Shown: in pieces, positions 34,401 through 47,657 of the stretch
Numbering within the stretch: the stretch's first letter is position 1
Layout: each line of letters opens with the position of its first letter
Assembly: GCA_914767715.1 (NCBI GenBank)
Contig: OU612073.1
Location: 22,818,001-22,878,000 of the forward strand
DNA from: Membranipora membranacea
Lineage: Eukaryota > Bryozoa > Gymnolaemata > Cheilostomatida > Membraniporidae
Length of the DNA: 60,000 nucleotides
Reading direction: 5' to 3'
Made by a program: the position numbers and the translations under genes
Notes under the pieces: generated by a model
Told to the model about the DNA's origin: nothing
The model's input: only the letters and a program-made list of their open reading frames with translations
The model's database searches: none

Positions 34401-37400
34401 TTAGCAAATGATTTTCAAGGAAAAAGTTGCAAATACTAATGGAGCAATGCCGGACATTTACTATATACAAAATACCTTCTGTGTGCAATCATGCAAAACT
34501 CTGCTTATTAGTTGTTGACAATCTATTCACTCAGATCCTGAATTAAAATATTTGCAAATAAAACATTTATTTTCTTGGTATTCAATTGAAAATATCATAT
34601 ATCATAACCACTTAGTGATGTTATAGACTATATAGAGGCTCTCCCTCACTCACAAGGACAGACAATTCTTGCTCTTACTGTCATGAGCCACTTCTTTAAT
34701 TGAAGCAAGCTCTCAAAACAATGACTTCATCCCTCAGGTAGATATCGACTCCCAGGGTACATAGTTACAGCGTGATATAACTGCTGCATTGTTTGTATAA
34801 TCTAATTATAAGATAACGTGACTACACATGGATAAATCTCAATCAGCAGCGATGCTTGAATTCACAAATCCAACACATAAATCCTGCAGCTGTATAAGCT
34901 GCGACAAGGAGCCGGCTCCATATGTTTAGTGATATTATTCTGACAGATGGTACCTTGATCAGTGTGGTGTTGGAATGTTTTATAATCCAACATTATCGTT
35001 AAGTGCTTCCTGATGTTGCAATCATTAAAACAACTCTGAGAAAAGTAAAATGTCTTTGTTGTTAGAATTGGTGGTCTTGTCCTGTTTGTTTGCTTCCGAT
35101 AATGGGCAGCTGTGCATCCATTCGGCTCATTATCACATACGTTTTGATTTCATTAAAATTTAGAAGTTGCCAAGAGATTCTCCTCTTGATGTCAAGTCAA
35201 CAACCAATGGTGGTTTGTTTGAGCTAAGAAAATTCAAATTAGCGTCTACCAATTCTTTCCGAGGATAGCGGTGGGGACAAACCCATCAGGTGGGGATAAT
35301 CCATTCGTCATATCAGGTTAATGATTGATGGTCTTATAATGAGAGGTACTTAATAAGTGTTTGTTGTCAGATTGTGCCGTGTACAATCTTCAATCAACAA
35401 GCTCAACTAAAAATAAAAGGACTTGATGGTCCAGATTGGAGCTTGTAACTACCACCTACCACAATTTGGTTTCTTTAGAATGCATTCAACATTAATATTT
35501 TCGGATTTCCCTTTCCATTGTGTACAGGTAACCACTTGGCTCTTAATAGATAAATGTTAGGTCCCAGGTAACACCAATTCCCTATATTGTTGACAGCAGA
35601 CACTACCAGGTGTCTATGTTTATGTCATGAGCCCTCAAATATTTGGCTATGTTCCCCAGATTGTTTTACGGTGAGAAGAAATTATATGTTAGATAATAAG
35701 ATGTTGGTGGTAAGCTCCGGGTCACATGGAAGCGCATCAACAACTTAGTGCCACTTCCTGATTTGTCACAGAGCTATAATCATCAGTATGCCGGTTCAAC
35801 ATTACAATCAGTTTCCTTGTGCCAGGCAAATGACATCTTCCACTTTTTATTGTATATTTATTCTACACAACACATAACATCAATTAGTGCTTAGTGTCAA
35901 TAGTTTAAGTTACTTATAATGAACTTGAAAAAAGCAGCCATTTAGGCGCTCTGCAACAGATCAATGCCATCGCCCCTGGCGCTGGACTACTAGTTTTTGT
36001 TGTGCTTTCAATGTTCAGCTTACGATTGACCGGATATTTTATTACTGATGCTTTTGAAATATTAATGATCTGTGAAATGAATCCCATACTTTTTTGTGTG
36101 ACAATATTACCCAGTCATTAGCAATATAGGTCACATCCCTTATATGAGCCTGCTCAGGATCCGGGATCACTGATTTAACGTCTCACATCACTTGTTGACT
36201 CACATAACTGTCTATGAGGACAAGGCATTGTTGAGATCATCGATGTGACTGCAGTTCAAAATCTATCAACACTCGGTCATGCGCTCAGAAAATGAGTAAA
36301 AACACATGTTTAAAGTTAATAAAATTTTGGAATGACATCATGCATGGTCGTGGGATAGTTTTTTCTGATGATTTATACATGAGAAAACAGACTGGCAGAT
36401 ACGATTTGAGAAGCTGGGATGACTTATTGATATGTGTAAGAGCTAATGCATTACTCACAAAGTCAGCTGGAAGTTTTACATAATAATGACAAATTTTATC
36501 AGAAAATGATGACATCATTGTTATGATCTGTGTTATGCCTGTTTTATGTAACATACATATATGCTAGGTCGCAGCTCAATGAAAACTTTGTTACCTGAGC
36601 GTCTACCAAGAATATGGCCTCATATCAGCAATAACTCAGCCTTAGTAAAACTCTTTTGGCTGATTCATCTCTGAATCGTAATAAGTTTGTATTGTAATTA
36701 GGATAAACAGAGTTTTTGCAATACAGAAACAATGGATTGGTCAAACAATGGGTGCTCACGGATAATCCGAATTACAACATAGATACCTTGTACTGTATTG
36801 TATATGAAAGGTTGTGGTCAGTTAAGTAAGGCAGAACAATGGTCTGGATTCTTCGCAGAGTGGTACAATGAAATATCCGAGCAGCTGGAACTGATCCAAA
36901 CATTCAAAGGTGTACATGTATGTGGTTCTAATGCAAGGTCAGCGAGGAGGGAACGCATCTGCATCTGCAATTTTTATAGGTTCAGCATGTCGCTGGTTCA
37001 CATCACAAATATTATACCATCCTAGTTGTGTTATTTTGTTCATGATTTATTAAACGTAGCAGTGTATATCACTGTTCAAAAGGGCCATGGGTCTAGTCCA
37101 ACTGAGCTTTGCGGCATTAACAATGCTGCCCTCCATTACCAGGTGAAAGCTGCATGCAAAACAAAGTAAACTTTGCACAGTGTGATTTTTGATAGTTTTG
37201 TACAGTGAAATCATCAATTAAAATTCTTGTGGGAGAACACTCTCTTATGCTCATGATTCATAAAAAAACAACAAGTTTACAAACTATTACGATGATTTAT
37301 GCTTGAGCTATTTCAAGCTTGCACGCTTCTTTTACACAATATTGACTGATTACCATGCAATGATGATGATAATGCAATAACCTATCGAAGTAATTGATTG

Positions 37401-37410
37401 GTTATCGGTT
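31500..37410. other. Gene-poor stretch of about 5.9 kb
   Basis: No supported gene. There is a 7-base tandem repeat (gtgtccc) near 32287-32325 and a short inverted repeat near 33866-33902 (ggtggga/tcccacc). The frame at 33953-34237 is open for 94 codons but shows no domain or splice partner. A hydrophobic 38-codon frame at 35050-35166 could be a signal-peptide exon but is unsupported. Confidence 0.4.
36292..36483 (+). pseudogene. Possible tail of a retrotransposon reverse-transcriptase ORF
   Basis: A 63-codon frame contains QTGRYDLRSWDDLLICVRA, which resembles the Tyr-Asn-Leu-Arg-Ser type motif near the end of many non-LTR reverse transcriptases. No flanking RT domain is visible. Tentative. 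Confidence 0.25.
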
Positions 37411-37415
37411 GTCCG

Positions 37416-37422
37416 TATAAAT
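37416..37422 (+). promoter_or_regulatory. TATA box of the Asn/Gly-rich secreted protein gene
   Basis: tataaat at 37416-37422. A non-coding first exon would follow (about 37446-37512, donor tttcag|gttagt), spliced to the acceptor ccattttag at 37653-37661, just before the ATG at 37675. Confidence 0.5.
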
Positions 37423-37674
37423 GGGTACGCATGTGATACCAGCAGCCATTTAACAAGTAAACTTTGGATACTTCAGTAGATGCAAGGGAGCAACCTACAC
37501 CAAGTTTTCAGGTTAGTCAAAGTTATTAAATTCAACTCATTCTGCAACCATATTATCGACTTTCATTGTTTCATACAGAGTAACATATACACGGTGGATT
37601 TGAATAACATCAGCTTATGTGGTTTGATCTGGTTCTTAATTATACTCTCTTTACCATTTTAGATTGATAACACA

Positions 37675-40181
37675 ATGAGCTTTCTCAGGATAGCACTCTG
37701 CTCTGTGTGTGTCCTCCTCGGAGCATCAGTGTCAGCTTACGATTGGCAGGCTGGACTAGAAGACCTGGGTATCGACCTCAACAATTTAGAGGGTAAGTGA
37801 AGTGGAGTGATTTATGCCAACACAAGTGATAAATATGTACAAACTTGGGAAAAACAGTGGCTGACTGAGGAGTAATGATATTTAATAACATAGATACGCT
37901 AACAAAACCAGACGCTCCAAGGGGATAACCCTTTTCTTGAAAACTAGAATGCAATAATTGACAACATCTTCTCGCTCCAAACAACGATCAAACCTCTTCT
38001 CATGTTCTATTTTAAATTTCGATAATAAAATATTCATGTTATTCATTTATCAGGTAACGGGAATGGTAATGGAAATCATAATTCAGATGGAGGCAGCCAT
38101 GGAAACAACATAGGTAACAATGGAAGACCAGGCAACTCGCAGGGTAACTACAGTAAGTCACAAAGCAGCCAATCTCATATCCTAAAATCATGTTAATACA
38201 ACATATTTGACCGATAGATGAATAATAACATATGTGACCGATAGACGAAGAATATTTTAAGGTGAAAGTAAGACCTGTTAGGTTCACAAAACCACTGTTC
38301 CATATATCCTATATTGAAGTCACGGATATGCTAAAATTCATGATTGGTGATCCTAGCATGACATCAATATTTAATTTACCACATCATTAGTGTTTCTCAC
38401 AAGAGAACAAATGATCAAATGCTATTATTATGACTTTGAATATATTATGTGGTACCATTGTGTTCCCTGTATAAGACCTGCAACTAAACGGGAACATTTA
38501 AATAAAATTTGTTTGCCTGCATCATTTACGACCAAGGTTATTTCCGTAAATTGCTATCATGCTCAAGAAATTGACACAATTCGAATAGCTGAATTAAATT
38601 GACTAAATTGTCATCAGATGTAGATTTACCAAGGCAATGTGTTGGGCGATTGTTAAATAAGATGAGTCTGTCAAATAAAACTATAACTAAAAATGTCAAT
38701 GTCATCTTTTTGTGTCAGTAATAAAGGTGCCAGTTTGATGCAACAGCGTGTGGCCAACTTTGCTATGACTACACCTTCATAAGTCAAATTAATTTTTTCG
38801 CACCCAATAACTTAAGAGTACTCAAGAATATCAGCAAAGAGTTTTCTTAGCTTTCAGTATATGGTGTCACAGTTTGTTACTTGTCCATAACACTTTTCAA
38901 CTGCAATCTGTTAGTGAATATTTTTTCTCTTTAGATCAAGGTGCAAACCCAAATAGCGGTAGCGGCGCTAATGGCCAGAATAACAGGGGGTTCTTTAACG
39001 GCATGTACAACACTGGTGGGACTAATGGTAACGATAACGATGGAGACATGAATGGAAACTACAACAGTGGTGGATACAATGGAAATAACAATGGGGGTTC
39101 TAACAATGGGAATGGAAACAGTGGTGGATACAATGGGAATGGCAACGGGGGGTCCAACAACGGTAATGGAAATTTCCACTTTGGATTCAACGGCAATGGA
39201 AATGGGCGTGGCAACTTCGGATCAAATATATTCGTTACTCAACCACCAGCTACAATCAAAACAGGACCAGCAAGTACCAGACCAAAGACAGTCAAGCCCT
39301 CAACCCCTACGACAAGTGTCACCCCAATCTTCAATGGCATGTTCAACACCGGCGGCACCGACGGTAAGAATAATGTTGGAAATGGGAATAACAATGGAGG
39401 GTCCAACAATGGTAACAGAAACTCTGGTGGAGGATTCAACGGGAATGGAAATGGGCGTGGCAACTTCGGATCAAATATATTCGTTACTCAACCACCAGCT
39501 ACAATCAAAACAGGACCAGCAAATACCAGACCAAAGACAGTCAAGCCCTCAACCCCTACGACAAGTGTCACCCCAATCTTCAATGGCATGTTCAACACCG
39601 GCGGCACCGACGGTAAGAATAATGTTGGAAATGGGAATAACAATGGAGGGTCCAACAATGGTAACAGAAACTCTGGTGGAGGATTCAACGGGAATGGAAA
39701 TGGGCGTGGCAACTTCGAATCAAATGTATTCTTTACACAACCACCGGTAACAATCAGTACAGGACCAGCCAGCACCAGACCAAAGACAGTCAAGCCCTCA
39801 ACCGCTAAGACAAGTGTCAATCCAATAAACCCCTCCACAACAGCTGAATATAGAGCTCCAATAACAACTGATCCAAACACAATCGGACAATCTGTAAACA
39901 GACCTGATGTTGGTCATGACGGGAATAATAGAGGTGATCAATCCGATGATGGTCATCATGATTCTAATCCATTTGGATGGACTAGATTTCAATTCAAACC
40001 ATTTGACTGGAGAAAGGAGGCAGAGAAATACGGCTATGGCTCTTCAATGTGGGAAAATAACTGGGAACCAATAAACTACCAGTATAAGTATGAGCCTGGA
40101 CAGTTCTACCAGCCTGGACAGTTCTACCAGCCTGGTGACTGGCAGAGAAACGCACCAAACTCCTGGGGAAATCGCTTTTAA
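37675..40181 (+). CDS. Secreted Asn/Gly-rich repeat protein (487 aa)
   Basis: Three coding exons, 37675-37792, 38054-38152 and 38935-40181, give 488 codons including stop. The signal peptide is MSFLRIALCSVCVLLGASVSA, cleaved before YDW. The mature chain is mostly NGN/GGN repeats, with Thr/Pro-rich segments (VTQPPATIKTGPA, RPKTVKPSTPTTSVTP) that look like O-glycosylation sites. An aromatic, Gln/Pro-rich C-terminus repeats EPGQFYQPGQFYQPGDW. No Cys occurs in the mature chain. Two near-identical 83-residue units plus a diverged third form the centre. NG-rich low-complexity chains are known in mollusc shell proteins such as nacrein and N66, so a matrix role is plausible but not shown. ATTAAA lies near 40499. 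A second gene of similar start architecture follows at 41797. Confidence 0.85.
39225..39724 (+). repeat. 249-bp in-frame tandem repeat within the Asn/Gly-rich gene
   Basis: The block with tcaatggcat at 39331 recurs at 39580, a period of 249 bases (83 codons). The two copies are almost identical in DNA. A third, partial, diverged unit follows to about 39820. Confidence 0.9.
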
Positions 40182-41796
40182 TTTTTGCCAGAGTTCACTT
40201 GTTTTTTCTGTACATCTTTATTTTTTCCTGACTTAGAACATACGCTTGAAATTTATGCAGAAACAAAGAACAAGAGTTTTTTCCTTACTGCTGAATGACT
40301 AACACGGAAAGCACTTTATCCAATATTCACGGTATTCAATGAGCCGGTTCAATAGTTCTTTCGGCTATATTTGGTGCCATTTCCATAAACCATTTTACAT
40401 TATAATTGCAACTTCCAAAAATGTGTAAATAGAAGAAGTGGTGTTTATAACAGTATGTAGCCTCATAGACATTTTGTTTTTTTCTCAACTATTTTCCCAT
40501 TAAATACAGGCATTAGAAAGATTTTAGAAGCTCACTTTACATTGATGACCATTAAAAACCACTATTGTACATCAAAAACCCATTCATGTTGGATTCTGGG
40601 ATTTGGCAACCTTACAAGATTAGGATTAAGCAGAAGATTATGGATAAAGAAATGAAAATCAGTACACGAGTAATACATCTGAATTATCTCCACACAGCGT
40701 GTGGAACTTGCAAATAAACCCAGTGTCACTTTGGCAGTTGGATGGCTGACAACTCATATGGTATTGTTCGATTTATGGTGACGCTAGATATTCATTTATG
40801 CCAAACTAGATATTGCTAAATCAGTTTTCATAGTTGCACTCTCAGACGAAATCAATAATCACAGGCTGTCCTGGATCCTGGACCTTGATCCAAAGTGCCT
40901 GCATACGTAGTTGCTAACCATTTAGTCACCGTCTGCTTACCAGTAGATAGGTACTTGAAATGCGCTAATAGAATCAAACTTTATCGAACATCTTCCAATG
41001 TTCCCTAAACTCTCAGCTTGATTTGAGGATAAGCTGGAAGCTCTCGTATGGCATCCTGTAAGCCATCTGGTTGCCCGGACACTAAACTTGAACTATAACC
41101 TTTTTGTGCCAACTTGTATAAAGTGTGTATTAACACGTCAACGGAAATAAGCCGAGGCACGCTTTAATATCAACAATCACCAGAAAGGATTAACGGATGC
41201 ATTAATTCCTTAATCCCTTCATTAGGCAGGATTAAGCTTTCATTATGTCTTTAATCTACACGATTATGTATTAACATCTATAAAACTCATCGGATCATGC
41301 AATAGTTGTCAACTTATAGCGACTTGCCAGTTGTTTGCGCTGCATGAAATGTAAAGGTTGTATTCTTAATCTTTTAGAGAATTTTCTGATCTAAGCAAGT
41401 AGCTGACTCTCTCTGCCACTTTAAATTGTGTAAGTAACATACATCTCATGGAAATGGTTAATCGATAACGCTCCATTTTTGCACAATCATCTTTGTTTAT
41501 TGCTTCCATAAAGACAAGAATACTTGGATGTATAAAGTATATATGTTTACGGGTGCGTCAGATCTTGGTGCAATCTATAGATATGGAATCTGTGAGCTTA
41601 TTGTTCCTTGATTCCAGCTCATCCAGCTGTTTTTCCTGTCTGCAGGACAATGAAGAATGTGTCACTTTGTCACTGATGCTAAGGTGCCAAGGTGCCAAGA
41701 TATAATACCATGTAGAATAATTCAAGAGTCAATCAAATTCAATCAAGAGTGACATATTTATTATAATGGTTTTTGTTTAGATTATAATCTGTTGGC
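40182..41796. other. Spacer between the two secreted-protein genes
   Basis: No coding exon seen. TATA-like cctataaaac-type sequence occurs near 41278. An acceptor tttgtttag at 41772-41780, just before the next ATG, suggests a 5' UTR intron as in the upstream neighbour. Confidence 0.4.
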
Positions 41797-44700
41797 ATGG
41801 GTACACTAAGGATACTGTTGGTTGCGCTGCTTTCACTACAGACGGTTCATTCACAAGGTAATGGTAGCGATTAAGTTCCATAGATATTAGTCATATCTAC
41901 CGTACTGAGAGGCACAAAGCGGGCGTGGTGTTAAACCGTTATATATGATAATATACATTACAGGTTCCCTGAATAGTTATAGTTTCCATATATGAGCGTA
42001 ATCCTTTCTATAGACAATTAGAACTTAGGAAGTGGCGAGACTCCCTGAGACTTCCTTAGCAATTTGTGTGTAAAAGTAGGGAATTAATGTGTTATGTGCT
42101 ACTGATCTACCTCGATGCGATTGATTTCATTATGGCAATAGCGCTTAACTCATTCCTGTATCAGATACAAACTTTATATTACTTATTTACCATGAATATC
42201 CAAATAGGGTGGGGTACATGCCCAATGAGCAGCGTGATGCGTAGCAAAAATATCTTCACGTGGAATGCCCTCGGAGTGTCAAATTTTCTTTTCAAAAAAT
42301 CTGATTGAAAAAACTGTAATTAATTTTTCATATATCAGAATTATTTATTTCCGCTGATTCTACCAGCTTAACAATCTGACAAGTCCCATTTTAATCTGTT
42401 GGAACTTAAGAATCCTTAATATTAGCTAAGTTGAAAGTGTGTCTCACCTGGAATCTGAGTCTCTGGTCGTTTGTACTACTGGTAAGGAAACTAACTAGCA
42501 TATTCCGTTTTTGGCCAGATATAGATAGACGGGTACGTGAAAAGGCTGCACTTACAGGATTTCACTGTATGCTACCACAATAATACAATTCAGAACAAAT
42601 TATGTACATAAAAGAGATGTTGTGATCTATGATAGTCATCATATTACCTTCAATAAACTATGTAATATCAGGGTCGTGCGCTGTAATCTGATTCATAAGA
42701 TCAAATCTTTGATATAATAGCTGTGCATCACCAGCTCGCTGAAAGGGGTATTTAGGGTTGGTCACAGGGACACTGATCACTGTAGGAATCCTGATATCAG
42801 AACTTTTCCCTACAGTGGTATCCTTCCATTCGCTGCTGCTGTATCAAAATAGTATATTACTAAATCTGACACATAACATTGTCCTAGAGAGTTTAATTAA
42901 TTTCATGTGCTATTTCATTGAAAAGGTGATGCAGATACAGTAAGACAGCAGTTGCTGCAGTTCAGACAAAATCTGGATGAGCAAATAGCACAATCAGGAT
43001 CAAAGTTCACAACAACAACACCAAACCCTCTAAACGCTAATGATGACAGGAAACAAAATGGCGTGCGCAACACAGGTTAGTCAGTATCCGGAGGCGAACT
43101 ACTCAAATAGAAGGTTGAGCAGTATTTAACAGTATACTATTGAAGGCAGTATGTCGACAATTACTTTTATTTTTAGTTAAGATTTATTATCAGATCAGAC
43201 ATCACCATGTGATAATAAAAATTGATCATGGGTGCTCTAAGTAAAAAGGGTACTAAAGATCTTTCAGCTCAGAGAAAAATTGTTGTCACGGTATGACAAA
43301 ATTAAAGAAGCTGTGACGTCTGTTGTGATGTTGCAACAGCAGTCAGCATCCCAAGATGGTAAATATAACCAGGGTTTGATCTACACTTGTAATCGAGAGT
43401 TCAAGATGTTTTACTTTCTTGCTCTTGAAGTCTTGTATCTTATTTGTAGGAACGTTGAACGGTTTTGGGAACGGTGACGTGAGAAACAACGGCAACGACA
43501 ATGGAGGACAGGGCAACGGTGAGTTTATAACATCACACGATTCCATGTCAATATTATCAGCAGGTCAAGGTCGCTAGAAAATACTTATTGTAAAAGGTAA
43601 ATGAAGGAGAGAGCTACCCCCCTCTCTCCTGGCCCCTAGGAAATTTTCCATTTATTGAGTAACTGGTTGGTAATGCAAAAAGACCATTGGCGGATAAAAT
43701 GTCCTCGATGTCTAAACGGCTACAGAGCTGGTGATTTAGAGATCATCTTACCTTGTACCTGATTTATCTTACGTTCCTCCAAACAGGCAATAACAACGGT
43801 AAAGCACCACCAACTACTACCACAGTGGCAGCACCAACTACAAAAATCACGACACAATCACAAGCTCCGATTCTACTAGTGGCAGCTCCAATTTTGATAG
43901 TGACAGCCCCTCCGGCGCCCGACGCACCGCCACCTCCACCTATTGTCGCTGTCACACCGGTGGTGGATTCTAGAATTGACACATTAGCACCTGCAGTTAG
44001 ACAGGGAAATAGAATAGATCCATCTGACTCAGTAGTTGGACAGGGAAATAACAGGTTGGTGAGAAATCAGTTTATTTTTTTACCCAAAGCAACCAAGAAC
44101 AACAAAAGTTTGCTTGAATGTAAACAGAATCGACCCTCACGCATTCTGGCTGTGTCGTTCAAGCATCATTGTGTATTTAATCGTTATCCTCGATCGTTTT
44201 GAGTGAAGTCAGAAGTGCCCTAAGCATTCAGACTTACATTAAAAAGTCTAACGCTGCAGTAAAAGCTTTACTCTTTAATCCCATTTGAAGATTATCCCAG
44301 ATTTTGATGCTTCATCCCAAGACTAGCTGTGGTTTATGTTATGTCCCTGCCAAGTTTTGATAAGTCTCATGGAAATCAACAGTTAACTAGTAACATTTAC
44401 ATTTAACATTAACATTTACAAATCACAGGGTGACTTCAACAAGAATGATCAGTGCGTTTTAAAGCAAATTATCACTATGTGTTTCCTTCAAATCATCGCT
44501 CAAGTGGTCTTTTAATTAAACAAATTCAAAATCAGACATTCAGACTGTGTATAGTTCCATAAATGAGAGAGCGATTTGGGAACAAGAATTCTAGTAGCAC
44601 TCGCTGATCAGGTAGATATATTGGCCGTTTTTTAATTTAAAGTCTTCCCAGACTCACGGTTGAAAACACATGATATAACGAAATTCGAATCACTACAGTC

Positions 44701-44980
44701 CTGAAGATAACAGCAACTTTTACTCTTATCTATATGAAAATTATTTTTAAGGTCGCAGAGTAACAGACAGACATGTAGTGATAACTCCGAGTGTAGCAGT
44801 AGAAAGAGGTTCTGTTGTAATGGTGCCTGTGTACGTAAATCATGTACAGGAAGAAGGGGAGCAGGAAGGAAGAAAAGCAACAACAATAACAGAAACAACA
44901 ATAACAACAACAACAACAGCAACAACAATAGTAGAAACAACAACAACAGAGCAAGACGACAGCAAAGACACAGAAGTTAG
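41797..44980 (+). CDS. Secreted mosaic protein with six-cysteine module and Asn/Arg-rich tail (about 297 aa)
   Basis: Exons: 41797-41857 (signal peptide MGTLRILLVALLSLQTVHS), 42926-43075, about 43242-43358 (5' edge uncertain), 43450-43518, 43787-44054, 44752-44980. The parts are a Gln-rich helical segment (VRQQLLQFRQNLDEQIAQ), an NG-rich segment (NGFGNGDVRNNGNDNGG), a Thr/Pro-rich linker, then TCSDNSECSSRKRFCCNGAC, a run with Cys spacing C-x5-C-x6-CC-x3-C-x4-C, and a tail rich in Asn and Arg. Splicing AG|G into the last exon selects the Cys frame; an overlapping Thr-rich frame is longer but starts out of phase. The Cys pattern fits a cystine-knot or half-WAP fold; function is unknown. AATAAATAAA at 45031-45040 is the likely poly(A) signal. 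It shares signal-peptide phase and NG-rich content with the upstream gene. Confidence 0.7.
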
Positions 44981-46008
44981 CAAAGTGATGGAAATAAATG
45001 CGGAAAAGTCAAAAAAAGTCTGCGTGTTCCAATAAATAAAGGGCTTCTTTTGTAATGGTGTAGTGGTGTAAATGATCATCTTTAAGTAATATTTATCATC
45101 TTTGAATTCATAGCCCTTAATATCATCTAAAATTGTGCGGTGACATTTTTACAAAATTGTTAGTTGTTTTCTCGCCACAACGTGGGAACATAAAGCATGT
45201 ACTGTGCTCATGTACTGTGCTCATGTACTGAGCTCATGTACTGAGCTCATGAGGACACATTTATATGGGTGTGCAATACTAATGGTATTGGAACGCTCAA
45301 GAAATTGAAGAACTAGATTTTTGACCGAATTGAATGCATATTTTACTGTTATTGCAATTTTGCAATAGGCTTGATCTAAAGCAGCTTTGATTCTATGAAT
45401 CTATAAATGATATGCAGCCGAGAGAATTAATAAATTTACTGATGTCTCATATGCCAGTTGAAGTTTGTGTTCACTATGATCAGAAGGGAACATGATATCA
45501 GGTTTGATGCTCTTATGAAATTCTGACCCTGTTTGTTACCTTTGAGCTCCAAAGATGTCGACTTAAAGTTTTTTTCACAATTAAGCAGTAGGCCTAAGTT
45601 TAAAAAAATCTAGGTGTTTCAAATGATATGAAACTGATTGAGATTTTAATCTCTTTAAAAAGTAGTTGTTTTTTTATGGGTCGCATAGCTGACACAACCG
45701 TAGATGTTGCACAGCAGAAACTTCATCCAGCGTTTATCAGAGTTGATCTGACAGCACCAAAACAGATTATCATCTAGAAGACCTTTTAACCAGGTGTGCA
45801 AACTTTGTGAACAACAAGGCATTATAGAGAAATAAACTCAGTACCAAATGGCCATAGAGCTAACTGGTTTTCTCTTATCTAAAAAATAAGAAGATCCAGA
45901 TTGTTTTATTGAACCTTCAAGCAAATGAAGTGTAATTTGATGGAAGCAGTCACCAAGGGTTGATTTACTATTGTGACATGTTCTTCTAAAGCGTATCAGA
46001 CAGTTCTA
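44981..46008. other. Spacer with a 13-bp tandem repeat
   Basis: A 13-base unit (catgtactgtgct, then catgtactgagct) is repeated four times at about 45198-45250. Otherwise no gene or element was recognised. Confidence 0.6.
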
Positions 46009-46074
<66 letters not shown>

Positions 46075-46298
46075 TCAACTTTTATTTGCTATTCAATGCC
46101 CTTTCGGGCCAATGAGAATATGCTTACATAAGATTCATCACATCTATTTAGCGCACTCCTGTACAAGGTAGGAGTGGGCAAGCTAGGCTATTGTCCGGAG
46201 AGCTCACCTCCTTTAGCAGAATGGGTAGTGACTGGGATTCGAAACTGCATCTCTCAGATTGGGAAGCTCGAATCCTAACCACTACGCCACCCTAACCA
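46009..46298 (-). mobile_element. tRNA-derived SINE with (ATT)n tail
   Basis: On the minus strand the head reads GGTGGCGTAGTGGTTAGG (A box) and then GTTTCGAATCCC (B box), an internal Pol III promoter. The body runs to AATAAAAGTTGATATT, and a trinucleotide array of about 65 bases (plus-strand taa repeat at 46009-46073) forms the 3' tail. Too divergent from a cloverleaf to be a working tRNA gene. Clear target duplications were not found. Confidence 0.8.
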
Positions 46299-47657
46299 TT
46301 AGTGTCACCAGATAAAGTGAGCATTTTGGGATATAAGTCACAGAATTGAAATAGTATTTGTAACCAGGAAGGATAATGCTATAATAGAAATCACCAAATA
46401 CCCAACAACTATAAATACACCAACATGATGTTACAGAGGAGACATCAAACTTTAATTAATCTGGAAACAAGAGATTTAGCTTGTTGGACTGTTGTGAATT
46501 ATAAAACCGCACTCTAGGCAAACAGCACAAAATCAGATCTTGGTGTGGGAAGCACTTCTGCGGGTAAGAGGGTTCTGGTGGATATTGGTGGATATTGGTA
46601 TTGATAATTTAGTTTATGTTGTCTCCATGAGATGAGTTGGAGTTATAGATTACATATTCAGTTGTGCTATATGTACAGTACCTTAGGCCTACAGGAGACA
46701 CCTAGCACAATTATTTGTAAAATCTTTTAGAATTGGATAATAGCTGAAATCTCAAACCCAAATTTGGAATCATCAACGATTTAATATTGAATATATGGGA
46801 ATAATGAATTATGCACTAAAAGCGCACCATAAAAGAAGGGGGCAACTCCAAATTAGATAATCCGAAACTTGACCATAACTACATTTTATTCAAGATAGTG
46901 TTTGATTGTAATAAAGTAACAAGAGCTTGGACAAAGGACGAATTACAAAGCCGCATGAGTTTGTCAGTGGAACCTTACAACAAGATAAAACAGCTGTTAA
47001 ACCTACATCAGGATTACATTAACGTTCTCAGCCAAGATTCTTATCTACTCATTAGATATAACCTCATATTTAAGGCAGGACTAACTTTAGAGTGCTTAAT
47101 GATGAGCAAAGGACAACTAACTCCCAGCAGACCACGTTGGTGACAGAAAGGGTATCCGACCTGAAATACTCCTATGGCACCACATTATACAGTCCGTAGA
47201 CTCACACTGATCCAGAAAAAAAAATCCAACTTTTCTCACAAGGTAGCATATTTTTATTAGTCAGTGAAGAACCTGTCTACTGAAACTGACTAGATTTATT
47301 GCAGCTGGTTGTTAACAAGGAAATGTCACAACCTATAAAAAATGTATAGTCAGCAAAACACGTAACGTCATAGGAAATTATAAGCTTCCAGATAGTCAGT
47401 TACAGCAAGGATATATTATAACTCTATTGTCCTGCAGTAGATAAATTTTACAGAAGTTGCTCTATTAAAGTAATGTAAAGAAATTTACTCACTGTCTCCG
47501 TCACTTACAACTTATTGCAAAGAGTATTGATTGATTGCCTGGAGGTAACTATAGGCCTTTAGAGTTAGACCAATGAGCAAGATGCAATACTGCATATATA
47601 TATAGATAAATATATATATATATATATTCATGCTGTTGTAATGTTATAATGTCCCAG
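46299..47657. other. Spacer upstream of the sulfotransferase 3' end
   Basis: No gene recognised. There is an AT-dinucleotide run near 47597-47628. An open frame at 46898-47143 lacks domain features. Confidence 0.4.

Noticed and set aside
39052-39880. Long alternative frames on both strands over the Asn/Gly-rich gene
   Set aside because: They mirror the 249-bp repeat and its biased composition; only the spliced plus frame has a signal peptide and closes in phase.
44632-44954. Leu-rich and Cys/Tyr-rich minus-strand frames
   Set aside because: Antisense readings of a CAA/AAC-rich exon.
44778-45035. Thr-rich frame (TTITETTITTTTT) overlapping the last exon of the Cys-rich gene
   Set aside because: Exon 43787-44054 ends in phase 2 and joins in the cysteine frame; the Thr-rich frame would need a different junction.
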